Assembly: GCA_024684465.1 (NCBI GenBank)
Contig: JAIKWW010000093.1
Coordinates: 1-43,460 of the forward strand
Direction: 5' to 3'
Source of the DNA: Clostridia bacterium
GTDB taxonomy: Bacteria > Bacillota > Clostridia > Peptostreptococcales > Anaerovoracaceae
Length of the DNA stretch: 43,460 bases
Shown here piece by piece: positions 34,070-43,460 of the stretch (its first letter is position 1; each line of letters opens with the position of its first letter). Below the pieces are notes generated by a model. It saw nothing but the letters and a program-made list of their open reading frames with translations, searched no databases and was not told the DNA's origin. Position numbers and translations under genes: made by a program.

Positions 34070-35851
34070 ATGGAAAAAGTCTGGAAGAGGACAGATTACT
34101 GCGGAGATCTCAGAGCGAGTGACGCAGGAAGAGAAGTTGTATTAAACGGATGGGTAAGCAAGAAGAGAAATCTCGGAGGTCTCATCTTCTGCGATCTCAG
34201 AGACCGGGCAGGCATTGCCCAGGTGGTCTTCAACGATGAGCTTGAAAAGAGCATTTTTGAAGCTGCAGACCGGCTTAAGAGCGAATATGTCGTAAGCGTC
34301 AGGGGCAGGGTCGTAGAGAGAGAATCAAAGAACCCGAACCTTCCTACGGGAGATGTTGAAGTCATAGTTGAGGACTTCAGAATCTATTCCGAAGCGGAAA
34401 CTCCGCCTATCTACGTGAAGGATGACGATAACGTAGATGAGAATCTCAGATTGAAGTACAGATTCCTCGACCTCAGAAAGCCAAAAATGCAGAAAAATCT
34501 TCTCTTCAGGAGCAAGGTTGCAAATTGCACAAGAAACTTCCTCGCTGATGAGGGATTTATTGAAATAGAGACGCCGACACTCATAAAGCCGACACCGGAG
34601 GGCGCAAGAGATTATGTCATTCCGAGCAGAGTCAACAGCGGCAGATTCTATGCACTTCCTCAGTCACCGCAGCTCTTCAAGCAGATTCTCATGGTGAGCG
34701 GCGTAGACAGGTATTACCAGATCGCAAGATGCTACAGAGATGAGGATCTGAGAGCTGACAGACAGCCCGAATTCACTCAGATCGACATGGAAATGTCATT
34801 CGTTGAGCCCGAGGATGTGATGGAAGTTCAGGAGCGGTTCATGAAGAAGCTCTTCAAAGATATGCTGGACAGGGATATTCAGATTCCTTTCATGCGCATT
34901 CCTTTTGATGAAGCAATGGAACGTTTCGGAAGCGACAAGCCGGATACACGTGTGGGCTTCGAACTCACAGAACTGGCTGATATCGTAGCTGACCTCGGAT
35001 TCAAGGTATTTTCGGATGCCATCGAAAACGGCGGACGCGTCAAGGCTATTAATATAAAAGGCGCTGCCGACAAGTACAGCCGCAAGCAGATCGACAAGCT
35101 TCAGGAATCCATAAAGCCTTACGGCGCAAAGGGCCTCGCGTGGTTGAAGATGACGGAAGAAGGACTTACTTCACCGATCGCAAAATTCTTTGATGAAGAA
35201 CATGCATCGAAGCTGATCGAAAGAATGAACGCGGAGAATGGAGATCTCATTCTTATCGTTGCAGATAAGGCAAAGGTGGTTTTCGATTCTCTGGGATTCC
35301 TCAGAAGAGATATCGCGGGTCAGCTGGGTCTGTTGGATGATGAGCAGTTCAATTTCCTCTGGGTAACAGATTTCCCTATGTTTGAATACAGCGAGGAAGA
35401 GGGAAGATTCCAGGCAATGCATCATCCGTTCACATGCCCTAAGGATGAAGATCTGGACAAGATCGAATCAGATCCTGCAAATGTCAAGGCTAAGGCCTAC
35501 GATATAGTACTCAACGGTGTTGAAGTAGGCGGCGGCAGTATCAGAATCCACGACACAAAGCTTCAGGCGAGAATGTTGAAGGCTCTCGGCATCACAGATG
35601 AAGAGGCTGAAGAGAAATTCGGATTCCTGCTGGATGCACTGAAGTACGGTGCACCGCCTCACGGTGGCCTGGCATACGGCATGGACAGACTGGTTATGCT
35701 CATGCTCGGTGAATCCAGTATCAGGGAAGTTATCGCATTCCCTAAGAACCAGAACGCACAGTGCCTCATGAGCGGAGCACCGGGCAAGATAGACGATGTT
35801 CAGCTTGAAGAGCTTTCTATTGATGTGGTTTTAAATAAGCAGGAAGAATAA
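34070..35851 (+). CDS. aspS: Aspartyl-tRNA synthetase
   Basis: A bacterial class II synthetase of 593 residues. The N-terminal OB-fold anticodon domain (LNGWVSKKRNLGGLIFCDLR) is followed by motif 1 (FIEIETPTL), motif 2 (RCYRDEDLRADRQPEFTQ), the inserted bacterial GAD domain (about 300-410) and motif 3 (GLAYGMDRLVML). The frame is open back into hisS. I chose ATG 34070, which has AGGAG 12 bases upstream and the expected start; ATG 34058 is an in-frame alternative. The stop overlaps the nadD start by one base. Confidence 0.97.
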   Translation: MEKVWKRTDYCGDLRASDAGREVVLNGWVSKKRNLGGLIFCDLRDRAGIAQVVFNDELEKSIFEAADRLKSEYVVSVRGRVVERESKNPNLPTGDVEVIVEDFRIYSEAETPPIYVKDDDNVDENLRLKYRFLDLRKPKMQKNLLFRSKVANCTRNFLADEGFIEIETPTLIKPTPEGARDYVIPSRVNSGRFYALPQSPQLFKQILMVSGVDRYYQIARCYRDEDLRADRQPEFTQIDMEMSFVEPEDVMEVQERFMKKLFKDMLDRDIQIPFMRIPFDEAMERFGSDKPDTRVGFELTELADIVADLGFKVFSDAIENGGRVKAINIKGAADKYSRKQIDKLQESIKPYGAKGLAWLKMTEEGLTSPIAKFFDEEHASKLIERMNAENGDLILIVADKAKVVFDSLGFLRRDIAGQLGLLDDEQFNFLWVTDFPMFEYSEEEGRFQAMHHPFTCPKDEDLDKIESDPANVKAKAYDIVLNGVEVGGGSIRIHDTKLQARMLKALGITDEEAEEKFGFLLDALKYGAPPHGGLAYGMDRLVMLMLGESSIREVIAFPKNQNAQCLMSGAPGKIDDVQLEELSIDVVLNKQEE

Positions 35852-36456
35852 TGAAAATCGGAATTTTCGGCGGGAGTTTTGATCCGGTTCATATGGGACA
35901 TCTCGTTCTGGCTGAGCACGTACGTGAGGGAGCCGGTCTCGATAGTCTGATCCTGATGCCGGCATGGAAATCGCCGTTTAAAGTTGGAAACGGCGGAGCC
36001 TCCGGGATCGACAGACTGGAAATGACGCGGCTGGCAGCTGCGGATAATGAAAGAATAAGCGTCTCTTCATATGAAGTGGATCTCGGGAAGGTGTCGTATA
36101 CGGTGGATACTCTGCGGGAACTCAGGAAGGACTATCGTCCGGAGGACAAGCTCTATTTCATCCTGGGCGGTGATTCGTTCCTGACACTGGAAAAGTGGGC
36201 AGGAGCCGATGAACTGCTGTCGGAGTACGGATTTGCTGTGGGCAGACGTCCCGGCTCAGGTGACGGTGAACTGCAGGAATGTGCGGAACGTCTCCGTTCA
36301 AAGTACGGAACAGAAGTTATAATGACAGATGTCCCTCAGTTGGATATATCCTCAACCGATATCAGGGAACGGGTCAAAGAGGGCAGGGATATCCGATATC
36401 TCGTCCCCCGCAGCGTCGAAGATTATATCAGGGAGCATGGTCTTTACAGAGACTGA
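35851..36456 (+). CDS. nadD: Nicotinate-nucleotide adenylyltransferase
   Basis: Joins nicotinate mononucleotide and ATP to make deamido-NAD in the NAD pathway. The 201 residues show the nucleotidyltransferase signature GGSFDPVHMGH at 6-16, GGDSFLTLEKW in the middle and the C-terminal ISSTDIRERV with VPRSVEDYI. It starts on the last base of the aspS stop. In Firmicutes nadD, yqeK and rsfS usually follow one another, and the next gene here is a fused yqeK-rsfS. Confidence 0.97.
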   Translation: MKIGIFGGSFDPVHMGHLVLAEHVREGAGLDSLILMPAWKSPFKVGNGGASGIDRLEMTRLAAADNERISVSSYEVDLGKVSYTVDTLRELRKDYRPEDKLYFILGGDSFLTLEKWAGADELLSEYGFAVGRRPGSGDGELQECAERLRSKYGTEVIMTDVPQLDISSTDIRERVKEGRDIRYLVPRSVEDYIREHGLYRD

Positions 36457-36478
36457 ACATGGTTAGGAGCTACACTAC

Positions 36479-37411
36479 ATGGATAAAGAATTCAGACAGA
36501 AATTAGATGATTATGTAAAAGTCCGGCTTACGGAAAAACGTTATGCACATACTCAGGGCGTGGTGGAGACTGCAGTTGGACTCGCCAGACAGTATGGAAT
36601 TGACGAAGACAAGGCAGATATGGCTGCGCTCTTTCACGATGCCTGCAAGAACCTGGACATCGAGGAGATGAACATGCTGGTGGAGTATTATGAGATCGGC
36701 GATGTTTATATCGACAAGCCACAGCTGGCACACAGTAAGCTTGCCGCAGCAATCCTTAAAGACAAGTTTGGTGTCGTGGATGAGGATGTTCTCAATGCAG
36801 TGAGTTTCCATACCACCGGACGCGAAGGCATGTCCCTGCTGGAGAAGATCATCTATGTGGCGGATGCGACAGAGCCAAACAGGACATATAAGGACGCAAA
36901 ACGTCTGAACAGACTCGCTTATTCAGATCTGGACATGGCATGCTATGAAGTTGCCAAATACAGTCTTGAAATTCTGGATAACTCGGGTAAATACATCGAT
37001 CAGGATACGGTGAGAGCCTTCAAGTATTTTGAAGGTATCGTACATTCCCAGTCCTTTGAAAACAGCAGAACCTTTGCCACTTATATCGCAAAAGTCCTGG
37101 AGGAGAAGAAGGGCGAGGATGTCATCGTTCTGGATATATCAGAGCAGTCTTCGTTCGCAGACTACTTCGTCATTGCTACAGGTGGTTCTCTGCGTCAGTT
37201 AAATGCGCTTGCAGATGAGATCGATGACAAAGCATCGGCTTCTAATCGTCAGGTTAGAGCCATTGAAGGCAGAAACGGTTCCGGATGGGTACTTGTGGAC
37301 TTCGGAGACGTTGTTGTAAATTTATTCACTGATGACAAACGCGACAAGTACAATCTGGAAAAGATCTGGAGTGATTGTGAGAGCGTTGACTGGGAGGCAG
37401 AAGTAAGATAA
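36479..37411 (+). CDS. YqeK-RsfS fusion: Ap4A hydrolase joined to ribosome silencing factor
   Basis: One 310-residue frame joins two proteins normally encoded side by side. Residues 1-188 are YqeK, an HD-domain Ap4A hydrolase: His24, His53-Asp54, His85, His111 and Asp129 are all present. Residues about 197-303 are RsfS (YbeB), which binds ribosomal protein L14 and blocks subunit joining when nutrients are scarce: [12 protein letters not shown], then [15 protein letters not shown] and [10 protein letters not shown]. The usual His after DVVV is Asn282 here. No ATG, GTG or TTG lies in frame near the join, so RsfS cannot easily be made alone. The start has GGAG-like sequence upstream in TTAGGAGC. 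The stop overlaps the leuS start. Confidence 0.9.
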   Translation: MDKEFRQKLDDYVKVRLTEKRYAHTQGVVETAVGLARQYGIDEDKADMAALFHDACKNLDIEEMNMLVEYYEIGDVYIDKPQLAHSKLAAAILKDKFGVVDEDVLNAVSFHTTGREGMSLLEKIIYVADATEPNRTYKDAKRLNRLAYSDLDMACYEVAKYSLEILDNSGKYIDQDTVRAFKYFEGIVHSQSFENSRTFATYIAKVLEEKKGEDVIVLDISEQSSFADYFVIATGGSLRQLNALADEIDDKASASNRQVRAIEGRNGSGWVLVDFGDVVVNLFTDDKRDKYNLEKIWSDCESVDWEAEVR

Positions 37412-39879
37412 TGTCAGAGAGATATGATTTCCGTGAGATTGAGCAGAAATGGCAGAAGTACTGGGCGGAAAAGGACCTTTTCAAGACAGTCGAAGATGAT
37501 TCAAAAGAAAAATACTACGTGCTGGAGATGTTCCCTTATCCGTCCGGCAAGCTTCATATGGGGCATGTGAGAAACTACTCCATCGGCGATGTCACAGCCA
37601 GATACATGAAGATGAAGGGCTACAATGTACTTCATCCGATGGGCTGGGATTCCTTTGGTCTTCCTGCTGAGAATGCGGCTATCAAGAATGGAATCAGACC
37701 GGACATCTGGACCCATGACAATATTGCGGAAATGAAGGAACAGCTTAAATCTCTGGGTCTGAGCTACGATTGGGACAGAGAAGTAGCTACCTGCAAGGAA
37801 GATTACTACAAGTGGATGCAGTGGATCTTCATTCAGTTCTACAATAAGGGTCTTGCATACAAGAAAGAGAATGCAGTAAACTGGTGCCCGTCATGCCAGA
37901 CCGTACTCGCAAACGAGCAGGTGGTAAACGGAAAGTGCGAACGCTGCAAGACTCCTGTGGGCAAGAAGGACCTTTCCCAGTGGTATCTCAAGATTACAGA
38001 CTATGCCCAGAGACTTCTCGATGATCTGGACAAACTGCCGGGCTGGCCGGAGAAGGTCAAGCTGATGCAGAAGAACTGGATCGGACGCAGCACCGGCGCA
38101 GAAGTTCAGTTTGAGATCGAGGGCTTTGATAAAAAGCTTGACATTTATACCACGAGACCTGATACCATATTCGGCGTAACCTGCATGATCCTTGCACCGG
38201 AGCATCCTTTTGTAAAGGAACTGGTAACGGAAGATCATAAGGCTGACGTGGATGCTTTCATGGACAAACTCCAGTATCTCTCGGATATCGACAGAAGCGC
38301 GACAACTCTGGAAAAAGAGGGATGCTTCCTTGGAAGATATGCCATTAATCCACTCAACGGTGACAGAGTTCCTATTTACATTGCAAATTATGTAATGATG
38401 GACTACGGCACCGGCGCTATCATGGTAGTTCCTGCCCATGACCAGAGAGACTTCGAGTTTGCCACCAAGTACGGCATCAAGATCGTTCCTGTCATTCAGC
38501 CGGAGGATCCTGAAATCGATGTCAACAACCTGAAGGCTGCTTTTGCCGCAGAAGGCACTATGATCAATTCAGGTGAGTTTGACGGAATGAACAATAAAGA
38601 CGCCATCGAAAAGATCATTCAGTATATGGATGAAAAAGGCATCGGCAAGAGCTCTGTGAACTTCAGGCTCCGTGACTGGCTCATCTCAAGACAGAGATAC
38701 TGGGGAACACCGATTCCTATGATCTGGTGCGACGACTGCGGCTGGTCTCCTGTAAACGAAGAGGATCTTCCGGTTCTCCTTCCGAAGGATGTGGAGTTCA
38801 CAGGCAAGGGTCAGTCTCCGCTCACAACAAGCAAGACATTTGGAAAGTGCACATGCCCTAAGTGCGGAAAGCCTGCGTCACGTGAGATGGATACTATGGA
38901 TACATTCCTTGATTCCTCGTGGTATTTCCTCAGATATACAGATGCGAGAAATGAAGAGGCTGCCTTCGATGCAAAGAAGGCAAACTACTGGATGCCTGTT
39001 GACCAGTATGTAGGCGGCGTTGAACACGCAATCCTGCATCTGCTCTATGCCAGATTCTTCACAAAGGTCCTCCATGACCTGGGTCTGGTAGAGGCTGATG
39101 AACCGTTCACCAACCTGCTCACTCAGGGCATGGTTCTCAAGGACGGTTCAAAGATGTCCAAATCAGTCGGAAATATCGTAAGTCCGCAGGAGATCATAGA
39201 AAAATACGGCTCTGATACAGCAAGACTCTTCATCCTGTTCGCAGCACCGCCTGAAAGAGATCTGGACTGGTCCGATACAGGCGTGGAAGGAAGCTACAAG
39301 TTCCTGAACAGGATATGGCGTCTGGTTGGCGAGATTATTGAAAAGAGAGATGCGTCCGTCAAGCCGGAAGTAGTTTCCGGAGATGACAAGCAGCTGAACT
39401 TCCAGCTCAATGCGACGACAAAGAGAGTTTCAGACAGCCTTTCCAAGGGCCGCTTCAGCTTTAACACAGCTATAAGCGCGATCATGGAACTCGTAAATGA
39501 AATGTACAGATATAAGGAAACGGAGAATGCCAATTACTCACTTCTGTTCGATGCGGCTGAGAGAATGGTATTACTCCTGTCACCGTTTACGCCGCACATC
39601 TGTGAAGAGATGTGGCAGCAGCTGGGTCATGAGACTTCAGCATATCTCGAAAGCTGGCCGGAGTATGACGAAAGCGCATTGCTTCAGGATACGGTGGAAA
39701 TCGTTGTACAGCTTAACGGCAGGGTGAAGATGAAGGCAAATGTTGCCAGTGGAATCTCCGCGGACGAACAGAAGGAGACTGTGCTTGCCGAAGACGGCGT
39801 CAAGGCACTGATCGGCGACAAGAGCATCGTCAAAGTTGTTTCTGTACCTGAAAGACTGGTAAATATAGTAGTGAAATAG
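37411..39879 (+). CDS. leuS: Leucyl-tRNA synthetase
   Basis: A class I synthetase of 822 residues that charges tRNA-Leu. The HIGH-equivalent HMGH is at residues 49-52. The CP1 editing domain (about 220-420, TTRPDTIFG) and the KMSKS loop at 581-585 are intact. The zinc-binding cysteines (CPSC, CERC) are present, with the anticodon and C-terminal domains after residue 650. It begins on the last base of the yqeK-rsfS stop, so translation is likely coupled. A tRNA-Leu(CAA) gene lies at 23476-23562. Confidence 0.98.
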   Translation: MSERYDFREIEQKWQKYWAEKDLFKTVEDDSKEKYYVLEMFPYPSGKLHMGHVRNYSIGDVTARYMKMKGYNVLHPMGWDSFGLPAENAAIKNGIRPDIWTHDNIAEMKEQLKSLGLSYDWDREVATCKEDYYKWMQWIFIQFYNKGLAYKKENAVNWCPSCQTVLANEQVVNGKCERCKTPVGKKDLSQWYLKITDYAQRLLDDLDKLPGWPEKVKLMQKNWIGRSTGAEVQFEIEGFDKKLDIYTTRPDTIFGVTCMILAPEHPFVKELVTEDHKADVDAFMDKLQYLSDIDRSATTLEKEGCFLGRYAINPLNGDRVPIYIANYVMMDYGTGAIMVVPAHDQRDFEFATKYGIKIVPVIQPEDPEIDVNNLKAAFAAEGTMINSGEFDGMNNKDAIEKIIQYMDEKGIGKSSVNFRLRDWLISRQRYWGTPIPMIWCDDCGWSPVNEEDLPVLLPKDVEFTGKGQSPLTTSKTFGKCTCPKCGKPASREMDTMDTFLDSSWYFLRYTDARNEEAAFDAKKANYWMPVDQYVGGVEHAILHLLYARFFTKVLHDLGLVEADEPFTNLLTQGMVLKDGSKMSKSVGNIVSPQEIIEKYGSDTARLFILFAAPPERDLDWSDTGVEGSYKFLNRIWRLVGEIIEKRDASVKPEVVSGDDKQLNFQLNATTKRVSDSLSKGRFSFNTAISAIMELVNEMYRYKETENANYSLLFDAAERMVLLLSPFTPHICEEMWQQLGHETSAYLESWPEYDESALLQDTVEIVVQLNGRVKMKANVASGISADEQKETVLAEDGVKALIGDKSIVKVVSVPERLVNIVVK

Positions 39880-39946
39880 CGGGAGCATGCTCCCGCTGAG
39901 AGTTCCCCGCATTGCGGGGATAAACATCTGTCATGAAGACAGGTGT
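39878..39946 (+). promoter_or_regulatory. Three tandem stem-loops in the RNase J leader
   Basis: A perfect 20-base palindrome (39878-39897) overlaps the leuS stop codon. TCCCCGC (39904-39910) then pairs with GCGGGGA (39914-39920), and ACATCTGTC (39924-39932) pairs with GACAGGTGT (39938-39946) with one G-U. The last stem ends four bases before the GGAGG site. No T-runs follow. The element fills almost the whole leuS-rnj gap. Confidence 0.75.
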
Positions 39947-39960
39947 GATCGGAGGCAAAT

Positions 39961-41661
39961 TTGAGAAACAGAGATTACAGAAGACGGAGAAAGAGATCAT
40001 CTGAGGACGAAAGCATAAAGGTGATACCTCTCGGCGGCCTGAATGAGATCGGAAAGAATATGACGGCTTTTCAGTACAATGACGAGATTCTCCTTGTTGA
40101 CTGTGGAATGACATTCCCAAGTGACGAAATGTACGGAATTGATGTCGTCATCCCGGATATGACATTCGTAGCTGAGAACAGGGAAAAGCTGAAGGGCCTG
40201 ATGGTAACCCATGGACATGAGGACCACATCGGCGGTATCCCGTACCTTTTAAAGAAAATAGGGAGCATCCCTATATACGGCACGCCGCTCACATGCGGCC
40301 TCATTCAGAACAAACTGAAGGAGCACGGGCTAAAAGCAGATCTGAGAGTAATAAAAGCGGGTGACAGAGTCGTTGTTGGCAGCTTCAACGTGGAAGCACT
40401 TCAGATGACGCATTCTATCGCTGATGCGGTGGGATTTGCAATCGATACGCCTGCAGGGACGATCTTCCACACCGGTGACTTTAAGATCGATTATACGCCA
40501 TTAAAGGGCGAGCCTATTGATTTTCACAGGCTTGCAGAGCTGGGAAGAAAGGGTGTACTGCTGCTCATGGCTGACAGTACCAACGCTCACAGAAAGGGCT
40601 ATACCCCTTCGGAACAGACAGTGGTAGCAACCCTTGAAAACCTGTTTGCAACAGCAAAGGGAAGGATGATCATCGCAACATTTGCGTCAAACGTAAACAG
40701 GATTCAGAAGGTCATCGAGATCGCGGCTCAGCACAAGAGAAAGGTAGCCGTTTCCGGAAGGAGCATGGTTAATATCATCGAGATCTCAACAGAATTGGGT
40801 TATCTCGATATTCCTGAGGGAACGCTTATCGATATCAATAAGATAAAGAACTATAAGGACAGCGAAATCGTGCTCATAACCACGGGAAGCCAGGGCGAGC
40901 CGATGTCTGCTCTGACAAGGATGGCATCAAACGATCACCGCTCCGTTCAGATAAAACCGGGGGACATGGTAGTGCTTTCTTCAAGTCCTATTCCCGGTAA
41001 CGAGAAGATGATAACGGATGTGATCAACAAGCTCCTCATGAAAGGGGCGAAGGTGGTTAACTCATCCATTGCGGATATACACGTATCGGGACATCCGTGC
41101 CAGGAGGAGCTCAAACTGATCCACAGTCTCCTCAGACCGAAGTTCTTTGTCCCGGTTCACGGAGAATACAAGCATCTGAATGAACATGCAAGGATTGCGG
41201 AATCCATAGGAACGCCGCATGAAAATATTTTTATACTAAAGAACGGCAGTGTCCTGAATCTCTCTGCAGATCACGCTGAGGTTGCCAAGGAAGAGGTTAC
41301 AGCCGGAAAGGTGCTCGTGGACGGCCTGGGCGTTGGCGACGTGGGCAATATAGTTCTCAGAGACAGAAAGCTGCTTTCAGAGAGCGGTCTGATCCTGGTT
41401 GTCGCTGCCATAGAGAAGGGATCCGGTTTCCTTGTTTCCGGACCGGAAATCCTTTCCAGAGGTTTCGTTTACGTAAGGGAATCCGAGGAGCTTATTACAT
41501 CTGCGAGGGAGATCGTGAGAGACGTGATAAACCACTGTCAGGAGAAGGGTCTCAGAGACTGGGCCGCTATGAAGAATGCCATCAGGGATGAACTCAGAAC
41601 TTTCATTTATGAAACAACGAAGCGCAGTCCTATCATTCTTCCTATACTCCTTGAGGTTTAA
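39961..41661 (+). CDS. rnj: Ribonuclease J
   Basis: A metallo-beta-lactamase/beta-CASP ribonuclease with 5'-3' exonuclease and endonuclease activity, a main mRNA decay enzyme in Firmicutes. The 566 residues begin with a short basic extension (RRRRKRSS). The metal motif HGHEDH follows at 84-89, then HTGDFKID, the beta-CASP segment (IIATFASNVNRI, SGRSM) and the C-terminal domain. The start is TTG, with GGAGG five bases upstream. Only one RNase J is seen in this window. Its leader is packed with stem-loops, which suggests control by processing. Confidence 0.96.
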   Translation: MRNRDYRRRRKRSSEDESIKVIPLGGLNEIGKNMTAFQYNDEILLVDCGMTFPSDEMYGIDVVIPDMTFVAENREKLKGLMVTHGHEDHIGGIPYLLKKIGSIPIYGTPLTCGLIQNKLKEHGLKADLRVIKAGDRVVVGSFNVEALQMTHSIADAVGFAIDTPAGTIFHTGDFKIDYTPLKGEPIDFHRLAELGRKGVLLLMADSTNAHRKGYTPSEQTVVATLENLFATAKGRMIIATFASNVNRIQKVIEIAAQHKRKVAVSGRSMVNIIEISTELGYLDIPEGTLIDINKIKNYKDSEIVLITTGSQGEPMSALTRMASNDHRSVQIKPGDMVVLSSSPIPGNEKMITDVINKLLMKGAKVVNSSIADIHVSGHPCQEELKLIHSLLRPKFFVPVHGEYKHLNEHARIAESIGTPHENIFILKNGSVLNLSADHAEVAKEEVTAGKVLVDGLGVGDVGNIVLRDRKLLSESGLILVVAAIEKGSGFLVSGPEILSRGFVYVRESEELITSAREIVRDVINHCQEKGLRDWAAMKNAIRDELRTFIYETTKRSPIILPILLEV

Positions 41662-41680
41662 GAGAAGGCAGGCTTAATAA

Positions 41681-42781
41681 ATGGAACAGGAAAAATCAGC
41701 GCTGGTGATCAAAAGACTGAATTCTGTCAGAGCGGGTATGAAGAAGGCCGGTGCAGACATCTTTATAGTCAACAAGGCTGAGAACAAACAGTATCTCACC
41801 ACGTTCAGACCGGATGACAATACAGTTATCATCACGCCGGAAAGGAATTATCTTCTGACGGATTTCCGCTATATCGAAGCAGCTTCGGATCACCTCACTC
41901 CTGAATATGAGATAATCGAAACCAGAACCGGATACGGGGTCTTTGACTTCATCGCGGATCTTCTTGCTGACGGAACAGGGAAATCTGTGGGTATAGAAAA
42001 GGAAACCGTGAGCTGGTCGTATGCCCAGGAACTCAGCAGGAGAATACCCAAAGCTGAATTCGTCGCATTCGACGGGCTGGTGGAGAACATCCGCCGTATC
42101 AAAGATGAGGTGGAGCTGTCCTATATCAGAGAGGCTGAACACATTGGAGATCAGGCATTTTCATACATATTGGGTGAGATCCGTCCCGGCGTGTCAGAAC
42201 GTGAGATAGCTCTGAAACTGGAAATGAAAATGAGAGAGTTGGGAGCAGAGGGACTGTCCTTTCCGACAATAGCTGTTTCAGGAGCCAGAACATCCCTGCC
42301 TCACGGGGAGCCGACGGACAAACTTATTGAAAACGGCGATCTGCTCACTATGGATTTCGGCTGCCGATACAACGGATATTGCTCTGATATGACGAGAACT
42401 GTGGGAATCGGTCATCTGGATGAGGAGCAGAAGAAAATCTATGAGATAGTGCTCCGTGCGCAGAAGACAACCTGCGAAGCCATCCATGCGGGAATGACCG
42501 GACGGGAAATCGATGCCGTTGCAAGAGATATCATCACTGCAGAGGGATATGGCGAGTATTTCGGTCACAGCCTCGGACACGGAGTTGGTCTGGAAATACA
42601 TGAGGCGCCTACGGCAAGTTCGAGAAATGAAGATATATTCAGGCCCAATATGCTCATAACCATCGAACCGGGAATATATCTCCCCAAAAAATTCGGTGTG
42701 AGGATAGAGGACTTGTCCATCGTGAGGGATTCTGATATAATCATTCTGTCTGAATCCGAGAAGGAACTGATCATCCTCTGA
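41681..42781 (+). CDS. Xaa-Pro aminopeptidase (M24B metallopeptidase)
   Basis: Removes N-terminal residues that precede proline. The N-terminal creatinase-like domain spans about 1-130. The pita-bread catalytic domain (about 135-366) carries the five metal ligands Asp225, Asp236, His300, Glu329 and Glu343. Motifs include DFGCRYNGYCSDMTRT, GHSLGHGVGLEIHE and EPGIYLP. It lies 19 bases after rnj and 41 bases before efp. The pepP-like gene next to efp is a common Firmicute pairing, and EF-P relieves stalling at proline runs. Confidence 0.95.
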   Translation: MEQEKSALVIKRLNSVRAGMKKAGADIFIVNKAENKQYLTTFRPDDNTVIITPERNYLLTDFRYIEAASDHLTPEYEIIETRTGYGVFDFIADLLADGTGKSVGIEKETVSWSYAQELSRRIPKAEFVAFDGLVENIRRIKDEVELSYIREAEHIGDQAFSYILGEIRPGVSEREIALKLEMKMRELGAEGLSFPTIAVSGARTSLPHGEPTDKLIENGDLLTMDFGCRYNGYCSDMTRTVGIGHLDEEQKKIYEIVLRAQKTTCEAIHAGMTGREIDAVARDIITAEGYGEYFGHSLGHGVGLEIHEAPTASSRNEDIFRPNMLITIEPGIYLPKKFGVRIEDLSIVRDSDIIILSESEKELIIL

Positions 42782-42822
42782 TCAGGATGAAATAATTAAA
42801 GATATTAATGGAGGAATAAAAT

Positions 42823-43392
42823 ATGGTAACTGCAAGTGATTTTAGAAAAGGCAAGACATTCGTTATGAATGGCGAGCCTCATGTTGTACTTGATTTTCAG
42901 CATGTAAAGCCGGGCAAGGGCGCTGCTTTTGTAAGAACAAAGTACAGAAACATTCTCACAGGAGCAACTCGTGAAGAGGCTTTCAACCCTAATGATAAAT
43001 TTGAGGATGCTATCATCGAAACCAAGCAGATGACATATCTGTACAATGACGGTGAGCTCTACTATTTCATGGATCAGGAGAGCTATGATCAGATTCCGCT
43101 CACATACGATGATGTAGAAGATGCTATCAAGTATCTGAGAGAGAATGATGATGCGACCATCAGATTCTATGATGGTAAGGCATTCCAGGTAGAAGCTCCT
43201 AACTTCGTTAACCTGAAGGTTATCGAGACTGAACCGGGTGTAAAGGGCGACACAGCTACCAACGTTACCAAGGCTGCAACAGTAGAGACAGGTGCAGTTA
43301 TTCAGGTTCCTATCTTCATCAATGAGGGAGAACTCATTCAGATCGATACAAGAACAGGTGAGTACCTCGGAAGAGCCAAGGAAGACAAATAA
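42823..43392 (+). CDS. efp: Elongation factor P
   Basis: A 189-residue translation factor that rescues ribosomes stalled at consecutive prolines. Domain I contains the loop VKPGKGAAF with Lys32 at its tip. This residue is modified in Firmicutes such as B. subtilis (5-aminopentanol group). Domains II and III follow, ending in [24 protein letters not shown] precedes the ATG. A terminator follows. No EF-P modification enzyme is visible in the window. Confidence 0.98.
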   Translation: MVTASDFRKGKTFVMNGEPHVVLDFQHVKPGKGAAFVRTKYRNILTGATREEAFNPNDKFEDAIIETKQMTYLYNDGELYYFMDQESYDQIPLTYDDVEDAIKYLRENDDATIRFYDGKAFQVEAPNFVNLKVIETEPGVKGDTATNVTKAATVETGAVIQVPIFINEGELIQIDTRTGEYLGRAKEDK

Positions 43393-43414
43393 AAAACGGC
43401 AATCCGATATTCAG

Positions 43415-43452
43415 GGGCACGGTCGCTACTTAAGTACCGACGTGCCCTTTTA
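43415..43452 (+). terminator. Intrinsic terminator after efp
   Basis: GGGCACG (43415-43421) pairs with CGTGCCC (43441-43447). The stem continues through TCG/CGA and TAC/GTA with single-base bulges, then TTTTAG. Confidence 0.85.
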
Positions 43453-43460
43453 GTTTGAAC

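Overview
The window looks like a chromosomal housekeeping segment of an anaerobic member of the Clostridia (Firmicutes). The main evidence is a SCIFF ranthipeptide precursor with its radical SAM maturase between yajC and secD, strong AGGAGG-type ribosome binding sites, a YtrA-type GntR/ABC operon, the Firmicute order rimP-nusA-rnpM-ylxQ-infB-rbfA-nrnA-truB-ribF-rpsO-pnp, and one RNase J. I cannot name the genus. There is no CRISPR array, insertion sequence, prophage or resistance cassette, and no long stretch of unusual composition. Genes cover nearly everything; no gap exceeds 300 bases.

Layout. 1-4.9 kb: aquaporin (minus strand), enolase, SecG, and a GntR-regulated ABC transporter operon behind a perfect palindromic operator. 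5.0-6.7 kb: RqcH on the minus strand. 7.0-10.8 kb: yicC-gmk-rpoZ-coaBC and a HAD phosphatase. 10.8-22.0 kb: the large transcription/translation operon rimP to ribF, then rpsO and pnp. 22.2-23.4 kb: small alarmone synthetase and YbaK-type deacylase. 23.4-28.3 kb: tRNA-Leu(CAA), yajC, scfA/scfB, secD, secF. 28.5-32.7 kb: long RelA/SpoT homologue, a metallo-beta-lactamase-fold hydrolase and HemZ. 32.7-39.9 kb: hisS, aspS, nadD, a YqeK-RsfS fusion and leuS. 40.0-43.4 kb: RNase J, a proline aminopeptidase and EF-P.

Functionally the window gathers ribosome biogenesis and translation (RimP, RbfA, RsfS, IF-2, S15, EF-P, three aminoacyl-tRNA synthetases, tRNA editing, RqcH), RNA turnover (PNPase, RNase J, YicC, NrnA, RnpM), protein export (SecG, YajC, SecD, SecF) and stringent-response nucleotides (two ppGpp enzymes).

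The most unusual content is two apparent gene fusions of the same kind. RbfA (ribosome assembly) is joined to NrnA (pAp/nano-RNA phosphodiesterase), and YqeK (Ap4A hydrolase) is joined to RsfS (ribosome silencing). Each pairs a ribosome-binding factor with an enzyme that destroys a small nucleotide. Other points worth a second look are a structured RNA with a terminator-like end between the SCIFF precursor and its maturase, a 36-base perfect operator overlapping the GntR promoter, and clusters of stem-loops ahead of RNase J, pnp, rimP and rel.
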